Shown: in pieces, positions 40,160-49,016 of the stretch
Position numbering within the stretch: position 1 is the first letter of the stretch
Layout of the letters: each line of letters opens with the position of its first letter
Program-made: the position numbers and the translations under genes
The notes under the pieces: model-generated
Told to the model about the DNA's origin: nothing
What the model saw: only the letters and a program-made list of their open reading frames with translations
Database searches by the model: none
Assembly: GCF_003990045.1 (NCBI RefSeq)
Contig: NZ_RZGZ01000001.1
Location: forward strand, 372,001 to 436,000
Source: Labedella endophytica
Lineage (GTDB): Bacteria > Actinomycetota > Actinomycetes > Actinomycetales > Microbacteriaceae
Length of the DNA: 64,000 nucleotides
Direction: 5' to 3'

Positions 40160-40930
40160 GTGGATCTCGACCGGCTGACGCGGATGGCGCAGGACTACGT
40201 GAGCGCCATCTGGAAGTGCGAGGAGTGGAGCGACGGGCGGGCCACCGCCGGGGACATCGCGGCCCGGCTCGGCGTCGCGACCTCCACGGTCTCCGGCAAC
40301 CTGCGCAAGCTCGTCTCCGACGGTCTCGTCGAGCACGAACGGTACGGCGCTATCACCCTCACGGCGGACGGCCGGGCCGCCGCCGTCCAGATGGTGCGAC
40401 GGCACCGTCTCCTCGAGACCTACCTCGTGGAACGCCTCGGCTACGCGTGGGACGAGGTCCACGACGAGGCCGAACACCTGGAGCACGCCGCGAGCGAGAC
40501 CTTCATCGATCGGATCGACCGCGATCTCGGTCACCCCGTGCGCGACCCGCACGGGGACCTCATCCCGCGGCGCGACGGCCGCGTCGAGGTATCGGAGGCG
40601 ATCGTGCTCGACGACTTGTCGGTGGGGGAGAGCGGTACGGTCGCGCGAATCTCGGACGAGGACCCGGCGCTGCTGCGGTACCTCGCGGAGCACGGGCTCC
40701 GCCTCGACGCGCGCATCACGGTGCGGAAGCGGATCGATGTGGCCGGGATCCTCGTCCTCGCGCGTGACGAGTCGGGCGGTGGCGGCGACATGGAGCTCGG
40801 CATGATCGCGGGTCGGAGCGTCTTCGTGCTCCGCGACGGCGACCATGCCGGTGCGGACCGTGGTGCCGGCGGCGCCGACGCGGGGACCGACGCAGGCGGC
40901 TCCGCCGGCACCGGCCGCGCCGCTCGTTAG
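40160..40930 (+). CDS. DtxR/MntR-family metal-dependent regulator
   Basis: A 256-residue regulator: winged helix (about 8-65) with ATAGDIAARLGVATSTVSGN, metal-binding and dimer domain with EVHDEAEHLEHAASETFIDR, and a C-terminal FeoA/SH3-like domain from about 150. It represses transporter genes when Mn(II) or Fe(II) is bound. The position behind a Mn/Zn-type operon that has a strong palindrome favours an MntR-like role. The tail (about 230-256) is a Gly/Ala-rich low-complexity extension. The GTG is six bases behind TAGAAT. Confidence 0.92.
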   Translation: MDLDRLTRMAQDYVSAIWKCEEWSDGRATAGDIAARLGVATSTVSGNLRKLVSDGLVEHERYGAITLTADGRAAAVQMVRRHRLLETYLVERLGYAWDEVHDEAEHLEHAASETFIDRIDRDLGHPVRDPHGDLIPRRDGRVEVSEAIVLDDLSVGESGTVARISDEDPALLRYLAEHGLRLDARITVRKRIDVAGILVLARDESGGGGDMELGMIAGRSVFVLRDGDHAGADRGAGGADAGTDAGGSAGTGRAAR

Positions 40931-40933
40931 GCT
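40928..40933 (+). promoter_or_regulatory. -10 box TAGGCT overlapping the DtxR-family stop
   Basis: The TAG stop (40928-40930) begins TAGGCT; the glutaredoxin ATG follows six bases later. Confidence 0.5.
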
Positions 40934-40939
40934 GGACGG

Positions 40940-41221
40940 ATGACCGTCGCGATCACCCTCATCGGCAAGCCCGACTGCCACCTGTGCGACGATGCGCGCG
41001 CCGTCGTCGACGGCGTCCTCACCGATCTACGCGGCCGCGGCGAAACCGCGGATACGACGCTCGAGGAGCTGTCGATCACCGACGACGAGTCGTTGCGCGA
41101 GCGCTACTGGGAGATGATCCCGGTGGTCCTCGTGAACGGGCGGCAGCACTGCTACTGGCGGGTCGACGCCGACCGCCTCACGAACGCCATCCTGTCGACG
41201 ACCCCCCTGGAGGACCGATGA
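40940..41221 (+). CDS. Glutaredoxin-family protein
   Basis: A 93-residue thioredoxin-fold protein with CHLC (Cys13 and Cys16) after the first strand, a helix and the cis-Pro region IPVVLVNGRQ. It resembles the small glutaredoxin-like (DUF836-type) proteins. It may reduce disulfides or handle thiol switches. It is probably leaderless and is translationally coupled to the next gene (ATGA). Confidence 0.88.
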   Translation: MTVAITLIGKPDCHLCDDARAVVDGVLTDLRGRGETADTTLEELSITDDESLRERYWEMIPVVLVNGRQHCYWRVDADRLTNAILSTTPLEDR

Positions 41222-41520
41222 CCATCCGTCACATCGTCATGTGGACGCTCGCGGCCGAAGATGCGGCCACGCGTGCGCAGCACACCTCCGAGATCGCCGA
41301 ACGTCTCGGCGCGCTCGTCGGCGTGATCGAGGAGATCCAGAGTCTCACGGTCTCGTCCAACGTCGCCTACCCTGAGCAGAACTCGGACGTCGTCCTGGTG
41401 GCCGACTACGCCGACCTCGACGCGCTCGACCGCTACCAGAAGCACCCGGCACACCAGGAGGCCGCGGCCTTCGTGCGCAGCGTCGTCTCCGGCCGCGCCT
41501 CCATCGACTACACCCTCTGA
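41218..41520 (+). CDS. Dabb (stress-responsive A/B barrel) protein
   Basis: A 100-residue protein covering the Dabb domain: MTIRHIVMWTLA at the start with the conserved His, LVGVIEEIQSLTVSSNV in the middle and VVLVADYADLDALDRYQKHP near the end, typical for these small dimeric barrels. Substrate or role unknown. ATGA overlap with the glutaredoxin gene. Confidence 0.9.
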   Translation: MTIRHIVMWTLAAEDAATRAQHTSEIAERLGALVGVIEEIQSLTVSSNVAYPEQNSDVVLVADYADLDALDRYQKHPAHQEAAAFVRSVVSGRASIDYTL

Positions 41521-41540
41521 CCCGTCCCCCTCACCCCACA

Positions 41541-41586
41541 AAAAACTTCCTATGTGCTCGAATTTTCAAACACATAGGAAGTTTTT
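41541..41586. terminator. Long palindromic bidirectional terminator (family member 2)
   Basis: Perfect 16-bp arms (41541-41556 and 41571-41586) beginning AAAAACTTCC and ending GGAAGTTTTT, with loop CTCGAATTTTCAAA. It separates convergent genes and resembles 33293-33334 and 47873-47924. Confidence 0.9.
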
Positions 41587-41605
41587 AGGGGGGTAAGGGC
41601 GAGGG

Positions 41606-42946
41606 CTAGGGGAGGAGGCGCGTGGGGCCGCGGAAGAGGTAGGTCGTCTCGCGGATGGACTGCTCGCCGAGGAGCAGCATGAGGACCCGAGCGAGGCCCA
41701 TGCCGAAGCCGCCGTGCGGCGGGACCCCGTAGCGGAAGAAGTCGAGGTAGAACCCGAGCTCCTCCGGGTCGAGACCCTTCTCCTTCGCCTGCTCCACGAG
41801 CACGTCGATGCGGTGCTCGCGCTGCGCTCCCGTCGAGATCTCGACGCCGTTGAAGATGAGGTCATAACTGTTCGTGAGCGACGCGTCGCCCTCGTGACGC
41901 ATGTGGTAGAACGGCCGGATGCTCGACGCGTAGTCCGTGAGGAACACGAAGTCGTGGCCGAACTCCTCCTTCACGTACGCGGAGATGCGGCGCTCGCCCT
42001 CCGGGTCCATGTCGTCGTCGGCCCGCGGCACCTCGTAGCCGCGCTCGGCGACGATGCGCTTCGCCTCGGCGAGCGGGATCCGCGGGAAGGGACGCGAGGG
42101 GACGACGACGTCGAGGTCGAAGTACTCCTTGAGCGCCTCGCCGTGCTTCTCCTTGACCGCCGTGAACGCGGCGACGAGGAGCTCCTCGTGGAGCGTCATG
42201 ACATCTTCGTGCGAGTCGATCCAGCTGATCTCGGCGTCCACGCTCGTGAACTCCGTGGCGTGGCGGCTCGTGAACGACGGGTCGGCGCGGAAGGCCGGGC
42301 CGATCTCGAAGACCTTGCCGAAGCCGGCCGGCTGAGCCATCTGCTTGAAGAACTGCGGGCTCTGCGCGAGGTACGCGGTGGTGTCGAAGTAGCCCACCTC
42401 GAAGAGCTCGGCGCGCGACTCACTTGCGGAGGCCATGAGCTTCGGCGTGTGCAGCTCGATGAAGTCGTTGTCGATCCAGTACTGACGGAAGGCGTGCTCG
42501 ATGGTGGTCTGCACGCGGAAGATGAGGTTCTGCTTCGGGTTGCGCAGGTCGAGGAAGCGCCAATCGAGGCGCTTGTCGAGGCTCGAGTCCGCGGCGATCG
42601 GCGCCTCGGGCAGGGACTCGGCGACCACGTCGAGCGTGCCCACCTTGACCTCGAGGCCGCCGAGCTTGACGCGCTCGTCGTGCTTCAGGGTGCCCGTCAC
42701 GGTGAGGAAGGAACCGTGGGCGAGAGCCGAGATCGACTCGGTGACGGCGAGGCGCTCGGCGCTCGCGTCGTCGCCCTCGACGAGTTCGCGGGTCGCTGGA
42801 TTCACGAGCTGGACGGCACCCGATTCGTCGCGCAGCACGACGAACTGCACCTTCTTCTGGTCTCGGACGGTCTCGACCCATCCGGACACGCTGACGGGGC
42901 CATCCTCGAGGGAGGCCAGGTTCTTCACTAGGGTGCGTTCGGTCAC
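41606..42946 (-). CDS. aspS: Aspartate--tRNA ligase, archaeal/non-discriminating type
   Basis: A 446-residue class II synthetase, clearly shorter than the 590-residue bacterial AspRS and lacking its GAD insertion. The N-terminal OB fold contains VSVSGWVETVRDQKKVQFVV. Motif 2 is FRADPSFTSRHATEF, and motif 3 is GFGMGLARVLMLLLG, after which it ends IRETTYLFRGPTRLLP, the archaeal/eukaryotic pattern. Such enzymes often charge both tRNA-Asp and tRNA-Asn, with GatCAB converting Asp-tRNA-Asn. GTG start behind a TAGGAT box. Confidence 0.92.
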   Translation of the reverse strand: MTERTLVKNLASLEDGPVSVSGWVETVRDQKKVQFVVLRDESGAVQLVNPATRELVEGDDASAERLAVTESISALAHGSFLTVTGTLKHDERVKLGGLEVKVGTLDVVAESLPEAPIAADSSLDKRLDWRFLDLRNPKQNLIFRVQTTIEHAFRQYWIDNDFIELHTPKLMASASESRAELFEVGYFDTTAYLAQSPQFFKQMAQPAGFGKVFEIGPAFRADPSFTSRHATEFTSVDAEISWIDSHEDVMTLHEELLVAAFTAVKEKHGEALKEYFDLDVVVPSRPFPRIPLAEAKRIVAERGYEVPRADDDMDPEGERRISAYVKEEFGHDFVFLTDYASSIRPFYHMRHEGDASLTNSYDLIFNGVEISTGAQREHRIDVLVEQAKEKGLDPEELGFYLDFFRYGVPPHGGFGMGLARVLMLLLGEQSIRETTYLFRGPTRLLP

Positions 42947-43027
42947 GGAGGTCAATCCTACCCGGGGCGCTCGCCGACCGCCCCGCTGCGGGCGAACGTC
43001 CAGGCGGGGCGAACGTACACTGGACGG

Positions 43028-43663
43028 GTGTCTGCCTCCCGGATCCACCTCGTCCGGCACGGCGAGGTCCACAACCCCTCGCGCGTGCTCTACGGACGCA
43101 TCCCCGGATTCCGGCTCTCGACGCTCGGGGAGCGCATGGCCGGAGCCGCCGCCCTCGCCCTGCAGGACGAGCACGCGCCCGTCGCGCGCCTCATCGCCTC
43201 GCCCCTGCAGCGGACCCAGGAGTCGGCCGCGCCCGTAGCGAAGGCCTTCGGCCTCGAGGTCGAGACGGACGAGCGGCTCATCGAGCCCACGAACCACTTC
43301 GAGGGCCTCGTCATGAAGCGCGCCGTGCGCGACCCCCGCAATTGGTTCGCGCTGCGGAACCCCCGACTGCCGTCGTGGGGCGAGCGCTACACGTCGATCT
43401 CCTCCCGGATGATGGCCGCCGTCACAGACGCGTGGGACACGACGCCGGAGGGCGAGGTCGTGCTCGTGAGCCACCAGCTGCCGATCTGGATGGTGCACTC
43501 GACCGTCACCGGGACGCCGTTCCCCCATGACCCGCGGAAGCGCCGCTGCGCCCTGTCGAGCATCACGACGCTCGAACGGCGTGGGGACTCCTTCGTCGAG
43601 GTCGCCTACCGCGACCCGGCCGCCGGGCTCGCAACCGCCGCGACCGATGTGGGGGCCGTGTGA
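43028..43663 (+). CDS. Histidine phosphatase family protein
   Basis: A 211-residue branch-1 phosphatase: phospho-acceptor His in IHLVRHGEVHNP, Arg in ASPLQRTQES, the Glu in DERLIEPTNHFEG and the second His in VLVSHQLPIW. The enzyme acts on small phosphate esters; the substrate is not known. The GTG sits six bases behind TACACT, so it should be leaderless, and it is the first gene of the cytochrome c maturation operon, as often seen in actinobacteria. Confidence 0.9.
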   Translation: MSASRIHLVRHGEVHNPSRVLYGRIPGFRLSTLGERMAGAAALALQDEHAPVARLIASPLQRTQESAAPVAKAFGLEVETDERLIEPTNHFEGLVMKRAVRDPRNWFALRNPRLPSWGERYTSISSRMMAAVTDAWDTTPEGEVVLVSHQLPIWMVHSTVTGTPFPHDPRKRRCALSSITTLERRGDSFVEVAYRDPAAGLATAATDVGAV

Positions 43664-44280
43664 TGCGCGCGACCGCACAGGGCACCCGGCGACGGCTCGG
43701 CCTCGCGGCTCTCGTCGCCGCCACTGCGCTCCTCCTCTCCGGGTGTGTCAACGACCCCCTCGCCGAGCAATACCGCGAAGGCGACAGCAAGGGATTCATC
43801 GCCGGCGATGGCAGTTGGACGGAGATCCCGCTCGCGGAGCGCGGCGATCCCATCGAGTTCGACGGCGTCGACCAGAACGGCGACCCGGTCTCCTCCGACG
43901 AATTCCTCGGCGAGGTCCTCGTCGTGAACTTCTGGTACGCGGCGTGCGCCCCCTGTCGTGCCGAGGCCCCCGATCTCGTCGACCTGAGTGCGCAGTACGA
44001 CGGCGCCGGGGCGTCGTTCCTCGGTGTCAACGTGCGCGACCAGGCCGACACCGCCATCTCGTTCGACGAGACCTTCGGCATCGAGTACCCGTCCATCATC
44101 GACACGAACGACGGCGCCGTGAAGCTCGCGTTCTCGGGCGATGTGCCCCCGAACGCCGTCCCGACGACGATCGTCCTCGACACCGAGGGACGGGTCGCCG
44201 CGCGGATCGTGGGTCAGATCCGCGACGCGTCGATCCTCGACACCCTCATCCGCGACGCGATCGCCGAGACCGCGGAGTGA
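43663..44280 (+). CDS. resA: TlpA/ResA-type thiol-disulfide lipoprotein
   Basis: A 205-residue exported lipoprotein. The signal ends in LLLSGC at about residue 28; the thioredoxin fold carries the active site CAPC (FWYAACAPCRAEAPDL) and the cis-Pro in NAVPTTIVLD. It keeps the CXXCH haem sites of apocytochrome c reduced outside the membrane, taking electrons from CcdA encoded next. A GTG three bases earlier (43660) is an alternative start that overlaps the phosphatase stop. Confidence 0.92.
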   Translation: MRATAQGTRRRLGLAALVAATALLLSGCVNDPLAEQYREGDSKGFIAGDGSWTEIPLAERGDPIEFDGVDQNGDPVSSDEFLGEVLVVNFWYAACAPCRAEAPDLVDLSAQYDGAGASFLGVNVRDQADTAISFDETFGIEYPSIIDTNDGAVKLAFSGDVPPNAVPTTIVLDTEGRVAARIVGQIRDASILDTLIRDAIAETAE

Positions 44281-45011
44281 ACCCGGGGGAGGTCATCACG
44301 AGCGGCTCGCTCCTCGTGGCCGTACCGCTCGCCATGCTCGCGGGACTCGTCTCGTTCGCCTCCCCGTGCGTGCTGCCGCTCGTCCCCGGTTACCTCGGGT
44401 ACGTGGGCGGCTTCCAGGGCGACGGCGCGCGCGACCGCCGACGGCTCGTGCTCGGAGCGTCCCTCTTCGTGCTCGGTTTCGCGGTGGTCTTCGTGCTCTA
44501 CGGGGCCGCGTTCGGCGCGATCGGCGCCTGGTTCGTGCAGTGGGAGAGCGTCATCACGCGCGTGCTCGGCGTGGTCGTGATCCTCATGGGGCTCGTCTTC
44601 ATCGGCCGGTTCGGTGCGTTCCAACGCACCGCGAAGCTCGCCTGGCTGCCCGCCACCGGTCTCGGGGGCGCACCGCTCCTCGGAGCCGTGTTCGCGATCG
44701 GGTGGACGCCCTGCATCGGCCCGACGCTCTCGGCCGTGCTCTCGATGGGCTTCTCGGGCGGGACCGCCTGGCAGGGCGCGATCCTGGCCTTCGGTTACTG
44801 CCTCGGTCTCGGCATCCCCTTCATCCTCATCGCGCTCGGCCTCGGCTGGGCCACGCGATCCGTGACCTTCCTCCGTACGCACATCCGTGCGGTCAACATC
44901 GTCGGCGGCGTCATGCTCATCGTCGTCGGGATCCTCATGGTGTCCGGTCTCTGGACACTGCTCATGTACCAGCTCCAGGGGGTGATGACCGGCTTTGACC
45001 TCGTCATCTGA
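44277..45011 (+). CDS. ccdA: Cytochrome c biogenesis protein CcdA
   Basis: A 244-residue membrane protein with six helices. The two redox Cys are in FASPCVLPLVPG and IGWTPCIGPTLSAVLS, each beside the conserved Pro. It transfers electrons from cytosolic thioredoxin to ResA. GTG start overlaps the resA stop (GTGA), and its end overlaps the TTG of resB. Confidence 0.95.
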   Translation: MNPGEVITSGSLLVAVPLAMLAGLVSFASPCVLPLVPGYLGYVGGFQGDGARDRRRLVLGASLFVLGFAVVFVLYGAAFGAIGAWFVQWESVITRVLGVVVILMGLVFIGRFGAFQRTAKLAWLPATGLGGAPLLGAVFAIGWTPCIGPTLSAVLSMGFSGGTAWQGAILAFGYCLGLGIPFILIALGLGWATRSVTFLRTHIRAVNIVGGVMLIVVGILMVSGLWTLLMYQLQGVMTGFDLVI

Positions 45012-46782
45012 CCGTCGTCCCGACAAGAAGCCCGATCGCCCCACCCGGTCCCCGGGATCCCGCGGTCCGTCCGACCGTATCGACGACCCGAACGCGCGAC
45101 CCGAGCTCGAGGGCGAGACCCCCGAGACGGGCGGCGCCCCCGAGGCTGCCGCCTCCGGGGACGGTCCCGTCTCACCCCGACTCGGCGTGGTCGGGTACCT
45201 GCGTTTCTTCTGGCGCCAGCTCACGAGCATGCGGACCGCGATCCTGCTGCTCCTGCTGCTCGCGATCGCCGCGATCCCCGGCTCCCTCGTGCCGCAACGA
45301 TCGAGCGATCCGAACGGCGTCACCCAGTACTTCGCCGACAACCCCGACGTCGCCCCGATCCTCGACAGTCTCAAGCTCTTCGACGTCTACAGCTCTCCGT
45401 GGTTCTCGGCCGTCTACATCCTGCTGTTCATCTCCCTCATCGGGTGCATCATCCCGCGCACGAAGCACCACTTCGACGCGATGCGAGCACGGCCCCCGCG
45501 CACCCCCGCCCGTCTCTCGCGCCTCACCGACCACCGCGAGGAGACCTACGCCGACACCGATGTCGACACGGCGCTCGCCGAGGCTCGCACGATCCTCTCG
45601 AAGTCGGGCTACCGCGTCGAGGACTACGACCAGCGCGGGGTGCGGTCGCTCTCCGCCGAGCGCGGGTATCTCCGCGAGACAGGCAACCTCGTCTTCCACG
45701 CCTCGCTCGTGGGTGTCCTCGTCGCCGTGGGCATCGGTGGCGGCTTCGGCTACGCCGGTCAGCGCGTCGTCGTGGAGGGCCAGTCCTTCGTGAACTCGGC
45801 CATCGACTACGACTCCATCAACCCGGGGCGCTTCTTCGACGAGGAGAGCCTGTCGCCGTACGCGCTGTCCCTCGACGCCCTCGACGTGACGTACGAGACG
45901 TCGAACATCGCCGCCTACGGTCAGCCGATCGACTTCACGGCCCACGTCACGACGACGACGCCGGATGGGAACTCGACCGCTCAGCAGATCAAGGTCAACT
46001 CCCCGCTGCGCTTCCAGGGAACGGACGTGTTCCTGCTGGGGAACGGCTACGCGCCCACGATCACCGTGCGCGACCCCGACGGTTCCGTCGTCTTCACGGA
46101 CTCTGTCCCGTTCCTGCCGCAGGACGCCAACCTCACCTCGATCGGGGTCGTGAAGGTGCCCGACGGTCTCGCGAAGCAGGTGGGCCTCGTCGGCTTCTTC
46201 TACCCGACGGCCCAGCCGCTCGGTGACGGAGCGTTCACGTCGAACTACCCCGACCTCGTGCTCCCGATCCTGTCGCTCAACGTCTATACGGGCGACCTCG
46301 GCATCGACGACGGCGTGCCCCGGTCCGTCTACACGCTCGCGACCGACGACATGACGCAGATCGCCGGTCGGGATGCGGACGTCGCGGCGATCCAGCTCCA
46401 GCCCGGCGAGACGGCTCAGCTGCCCGACGGCCTCGGTTCGATCGAGTTCGGGAACGCGAATCCGGACGCCGCCTCCGGTGACTACTCCGGGTCGGTGCCG
46501 CGCTTCGCCTCCCTCGACATCCACAGCGACCCGAGCCAGCTGTGGGTGCTCCTCTTCGCCGTGCTCGTCGTGGCGGGGCTGCTCACGTCCCTGATGGTTC
46601 CGCGTCGACGCGTCTGGGTGGCCGTGCACTCCGTGGAGCCGGCCGGAGCCGACGGCGCCACGTCGGGCGGTGTTCGCGTGGAGTACGCCGGCCTTGCTCG
46701 CGGCGAGGACCCTCGTCTCGGCGAGGCGATCGAATCGCTCGCCTATCGCCACGGGACCGCGCTCGGCGTCGAGCGTCTCTGA
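44995..46782 (+). CDS. resB: ResB/CcsB-type cytochrome c biogenesis protein
   Basis: A 595-residue membrane protein of the System II haem-attachment machine. A disordered Pro/Asp-rich N terminus (about 1-65) precedes the first helix (TAILLLLLLAIAAIPGSLVP). There are further helices near 138 and 240, a large extracytoplasmic region and a last helix at about 520-545. It starts at a TTG that lies 17 bases inside ccdA, the only in-frame start before the helix. It works with the CcsA/ResC protein encoded next to hold and attach haem. Confidence 0.93.
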   Translation: MTSSSDRRPDKKPDRPTRSPGSRGPSDRIDDPNARPELEGETPETGGAPEAAASGDGPVSPRLGVVGYLRFFWRQLTSMRTAILLLLLLAIAAIPGSLVPQRSSDPNGVTQYFADNPDVAPILDSLKLFDVYSSPWFSAVYILLFISLIGCIIPRTKHHFDAMRARPPRTPARLSRLTDHREETYADTDVDTALAEARTILSKSGYRVEDYDQRGVRSLSAERGYLRETGNLVFHASLVGVLVAVGIGGGFGYAGQRVVVEGQSFVNSAIDYDSINPGRFFDEESLSPYALSLDALDVTYETSNIAAYGQPIDFTAHVTTTTPDGNSTAQQIKVNSPLRFQGTDVFLLGNGYAPTITVRDPDGSVVFTDSVPFLPQDANLTSIGVVKVPDGLAKQVGLVGFFYPTAQPLGDGAFTSNYPDLVLPILSLNVYTGDLGIDDGVPRSVYTLATDDMTQIAGRDADVAAIQLQPGETAQLPDGLGSIEFGNANPDAASGDYSGSVPRFASLDIHSDPSQLWVLLFAVLVVAGLLTSLMVPRRRVWVAVHSVEPAGADGATSGGVRVEYAGLARGEDPRLGEAIESLAYRHGTALGVERL

Positions 46783-46865
46783 GCGACGATCCGGCGGAGG
46801 GATAGGCCCGTCAGGGGTGCCCGGTCAGGCCCTCTCCGTTCAGGATCGACAGGTAGTCTGAGCGG

Positions 46866-47855
46866 GTGAATCTCAACGACTTCTCCGTGATGGCGCTGTG
46901 GACGGCGCTCGCGCTCTACGCGCTCGCCTTCATCGCCTTCACGTTCGATCTTGCTCGCCGGAGCAGCGAGGTGCGCCAGAGCGCGGAGGCCGCCGTGCCG
47001 AGCGCCGTCGAGCGTGGGGGCGCCGCGGGGTCCGCCGGGTCGCGCACGCTCACCGTCGATCGGCCCGCGGCTGCGGGTGGCGCACGCGTCAGCGCCTCGA
47101 GGTCGCCGTCGCTGCGCGTCGGCGTCGCGCTCACGGCGCTCGGCTTCGTCGTGCACCTGGCCGCCACGATCACACGCGGGATCGCCGCGGAGCGTGTGCC
47201 GTGGGCCAACATGTACGAGTTCGCGATGACGGGCACGCTGCTCATCATCTCCGTGTTCCTCATCGTGCTGACGCGCGAGGACCTCCGCTTCCTCGGCACC
47301 TTCGTGACCGGACTCGTCGTCGTCCTGCTCGGCATCTCGTGGAACTTCTACGTCGAGATCGCCCCGCTGCCGCCGGCGCTCCAGTCGGCGTGGCTCGTCG
47401 TACACGTGTTCGTCGCGAGCCTCGGGACGGCGTTCCTCGCCCTCGGATTCGCTCTCTCGGTGGTGCAACTCATCCAGAGCCGGCAGGAGAGCCTCAAGCT
47501 CGAACTCTCCGCGCTGAGACTGCGGTTCCTCGCGACGCTGCCTGCATCGGACCGCCTCGAGAACATGGCGTACCGCGTCAACATCATCGGCTTCATCTTC
47601 TGGACGTTCACCCTCATCGCCGGTGCCGTGTGGGCCGAGAGTGCGTGGGGTCGCTACTGGGGGTGGGACACCAAGGAGGTCTGGACCTTCATCATCTGGG
47701 TGATCTACGCCGGGTACATCCACGCGCGCGCCACCCGCGGCTGGCGGGGCACGCGATCGGCCTGGCTGTCGATCATCGGCTTCGCCGCCGTGCTGTTCAA
47801 CTTCGGCATCGTCAACGTCTTCTTCAAGGGACTGCACGCCTACTCCGGCCTCTGA
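46866..47855 (+). CDS. CcsA/ResC-type cytochrome c haem-handling protein
   Basis: A 329-residue membrane protein with about eight helices. The haem-binding WWD region reads WGRYWGWDTKEVWTF, with His residues in VVHVFVASLGTA and GYIHARATRG as likely axial ligands. A Gly/Ala-rich insert at about 35-80 separates the first and second helices. GTG start behind TAGTCT, so probably leaderless, though it follows resB on the same strand with an 83-base gap. With ResB it forms the System II synthase. Confidence 0.93.
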   Translation: MNLNDFSVMALWTALALYALAFIAFTFDLARRSSEVRQSAEAAVPSAVERGGAAGSAGSRTLTVDRPAAAGGARVSASRSPSLRVGVALTALGFVVHLAATITRGIAAERVPWANMYEFAMTGTLLIISVFLIVLTREDLRFLGTFVTGLVVVLLGISWNFYVEIAPLPPALQSAWLVVHVFVASLGTAFLALGFALSVVQLIQSRQESLKLELSALRLRFLATLPASDRLENMAYRVNIIGFIFWTFTLIAGAVWAESAWGRYWGWDTKEVWTFIIWVIYAGYIHARATRGWRGTRSAWLSIIGFAAVLFNFGIVNVFFKGLHAYSGL

Positions 47856-47872
47856 TCCGTCCCTCTCTCCCC

Positions 47873-47924
47873 CCTAAAAACTTCGTATGTGCTCGAAATT
47901 TCGAGCACATACGAAGTTTTTAGG
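47873..47924. terminator. Perfect 52-bp palindrome, bidirectional terminator (family member 3)
   Basis: Arms 47873-47898 and 47899-47924 pair without mismatch, starting CTAAAAACTTCG. A-tract and T-tract at opposite ends allow termination on both strands. It separates the ccs block from menC. Confidence 0.93.
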
Positions 47925-47939
47925 AGGGGGAGGCGAGGG

Positions 47940-48938
47940 CTAGAGGAGGGGGAGGGTGCGCGTGATGCGCTCGCGCCACCATGCAGTGCGCTCGGGGGAG
48001 GCGGCGTAACGCTCGAGCATCTCGGGAGAGAGCGTGACGTCGCGCACGGGGATCTCCCCGTCGACCGGGAGGAGCGGGTCGTCCGTCACGTCCGCGGCGA
48101 GGAGCGCGGCCGTCCCGAGCCCGCAATCGAACTCGAGCTCCGGCACCGCGGCGGCGAGGCGGGCACCCATCGACAGCCCGACGGACGTGTCGAGCGCGCT
48201 CGAGACCACGACGGGCAGGCCGCTCGCCTCGAGGATGCCGAGTGCCCGCGCGACGCCTCCGAGCGGCTGGGCCTTCACCACGAGCACGTCGGCGGCACCG
48301 GCGCGCGCCACGGCCAGCGGGTCCTCCGCCTTGCGCACGCTCTCGTCCGCGGCGATCGGGACGTCCATCCAGTGGATGCGGCGCCGCAGCTCCACGAGCT
48401 CCTCCACGCTCGCGCAGGGCTGCTCGACGTATTCGAGATCGAACGGAGCCAGCTCGCGGATGGCATGCTCCGCCTCGTCGACGTTCCAGCCGCCGTTGGC
48501 GTCGACGCGGATCCGACCGGCGGGTCCGAGGAGCCGGCGCACCTCGGCGACGCGCTCGACGTCATCCGCTCGCGTCTGCGACGGCTCCGCGACCTTCACC
48601 TTCGCCGTGCGACAGCCGGGAAACCGCGCGAGCACGCCGACCACGTCCGCCGCGGGAACGGCCGGCACGGTCGCATTCACCCGGATCGAGTGACGCCGCG
48701 ACTCCGGCTGATCCGACCAGCCGAAGTCGATCGCCGCACGTAGCCACGCGGCGGCCTCCTCGTCGCCGTACTCGACGAAGGGGGAGAACTCGGTAGCGCG
48801 GAGGGGAGCGTCGAAGACCACGGCCTCGCGCACCGTGATGCCGCGGAACCGGGTCGTGAGAGGGAGGCTCACGACGGCGGCGCGCTCGAGCAGTTCGTCG
48901 AGGTCGGGCTTCGTCGCGGGCTCCGTCGGGGAGGTCAT
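47940..48938 (-). CDS. menC: o-Succinylbenzoate synthase
   Basis: A 332-residue enolase-superfamily enzyme that dehydrates SHCHC to o-succinylbenzoate in menaquinone synthesis. Catalytic Lys is in TAKVKVAEP; metal ligands are Asp in RVDANGGW, Glu in LEYVEQPCA and Asp in IAADESVRK; the second Lys is in VVKAQPLGG. The segment FSPFVEYGDEEAAAWLRA is typical for actinobacterial MenC. It is on the opposite strand to the other men genes and probably separately regulated. Confidence 0.94.
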   Translation of the reverse strand: MTSPTEPATKPDLDELLERAAVVSLPLTTRFRGITVREAVVFDAPLRATEFSPFVEYGDEEAAAWLRAAIDFGWSDQPESRRHSIRVNATVPAVPAADVVGVLARFPGCRTAKVKVAEPSQTRADDVERVAEVRRLLGPAGRIRVDANGGWNVDEAEHAIRELAPFDLEYVEQPCASVEELVELRRRIHWMDVPIAADESVRKAEDPLAVARAGAADVLVVKAQPLGGVARALGILEASGLPVVVSSALDTSVGLSMGARLAAAVPELEFDCGLGTAALLAADVTDDPLLPVDGEIPVRDVTLSPEMLERYAASPERTAWWRERITRTLPLL

Positions 48939-49016
48939 CGCCCCAGTCTGGCACCGGGTGCGCGATCCGTCCCCGGAAAGCCCCCGTCGGACCTCGTCCG
49001 GTGCGACAATCGGGTC

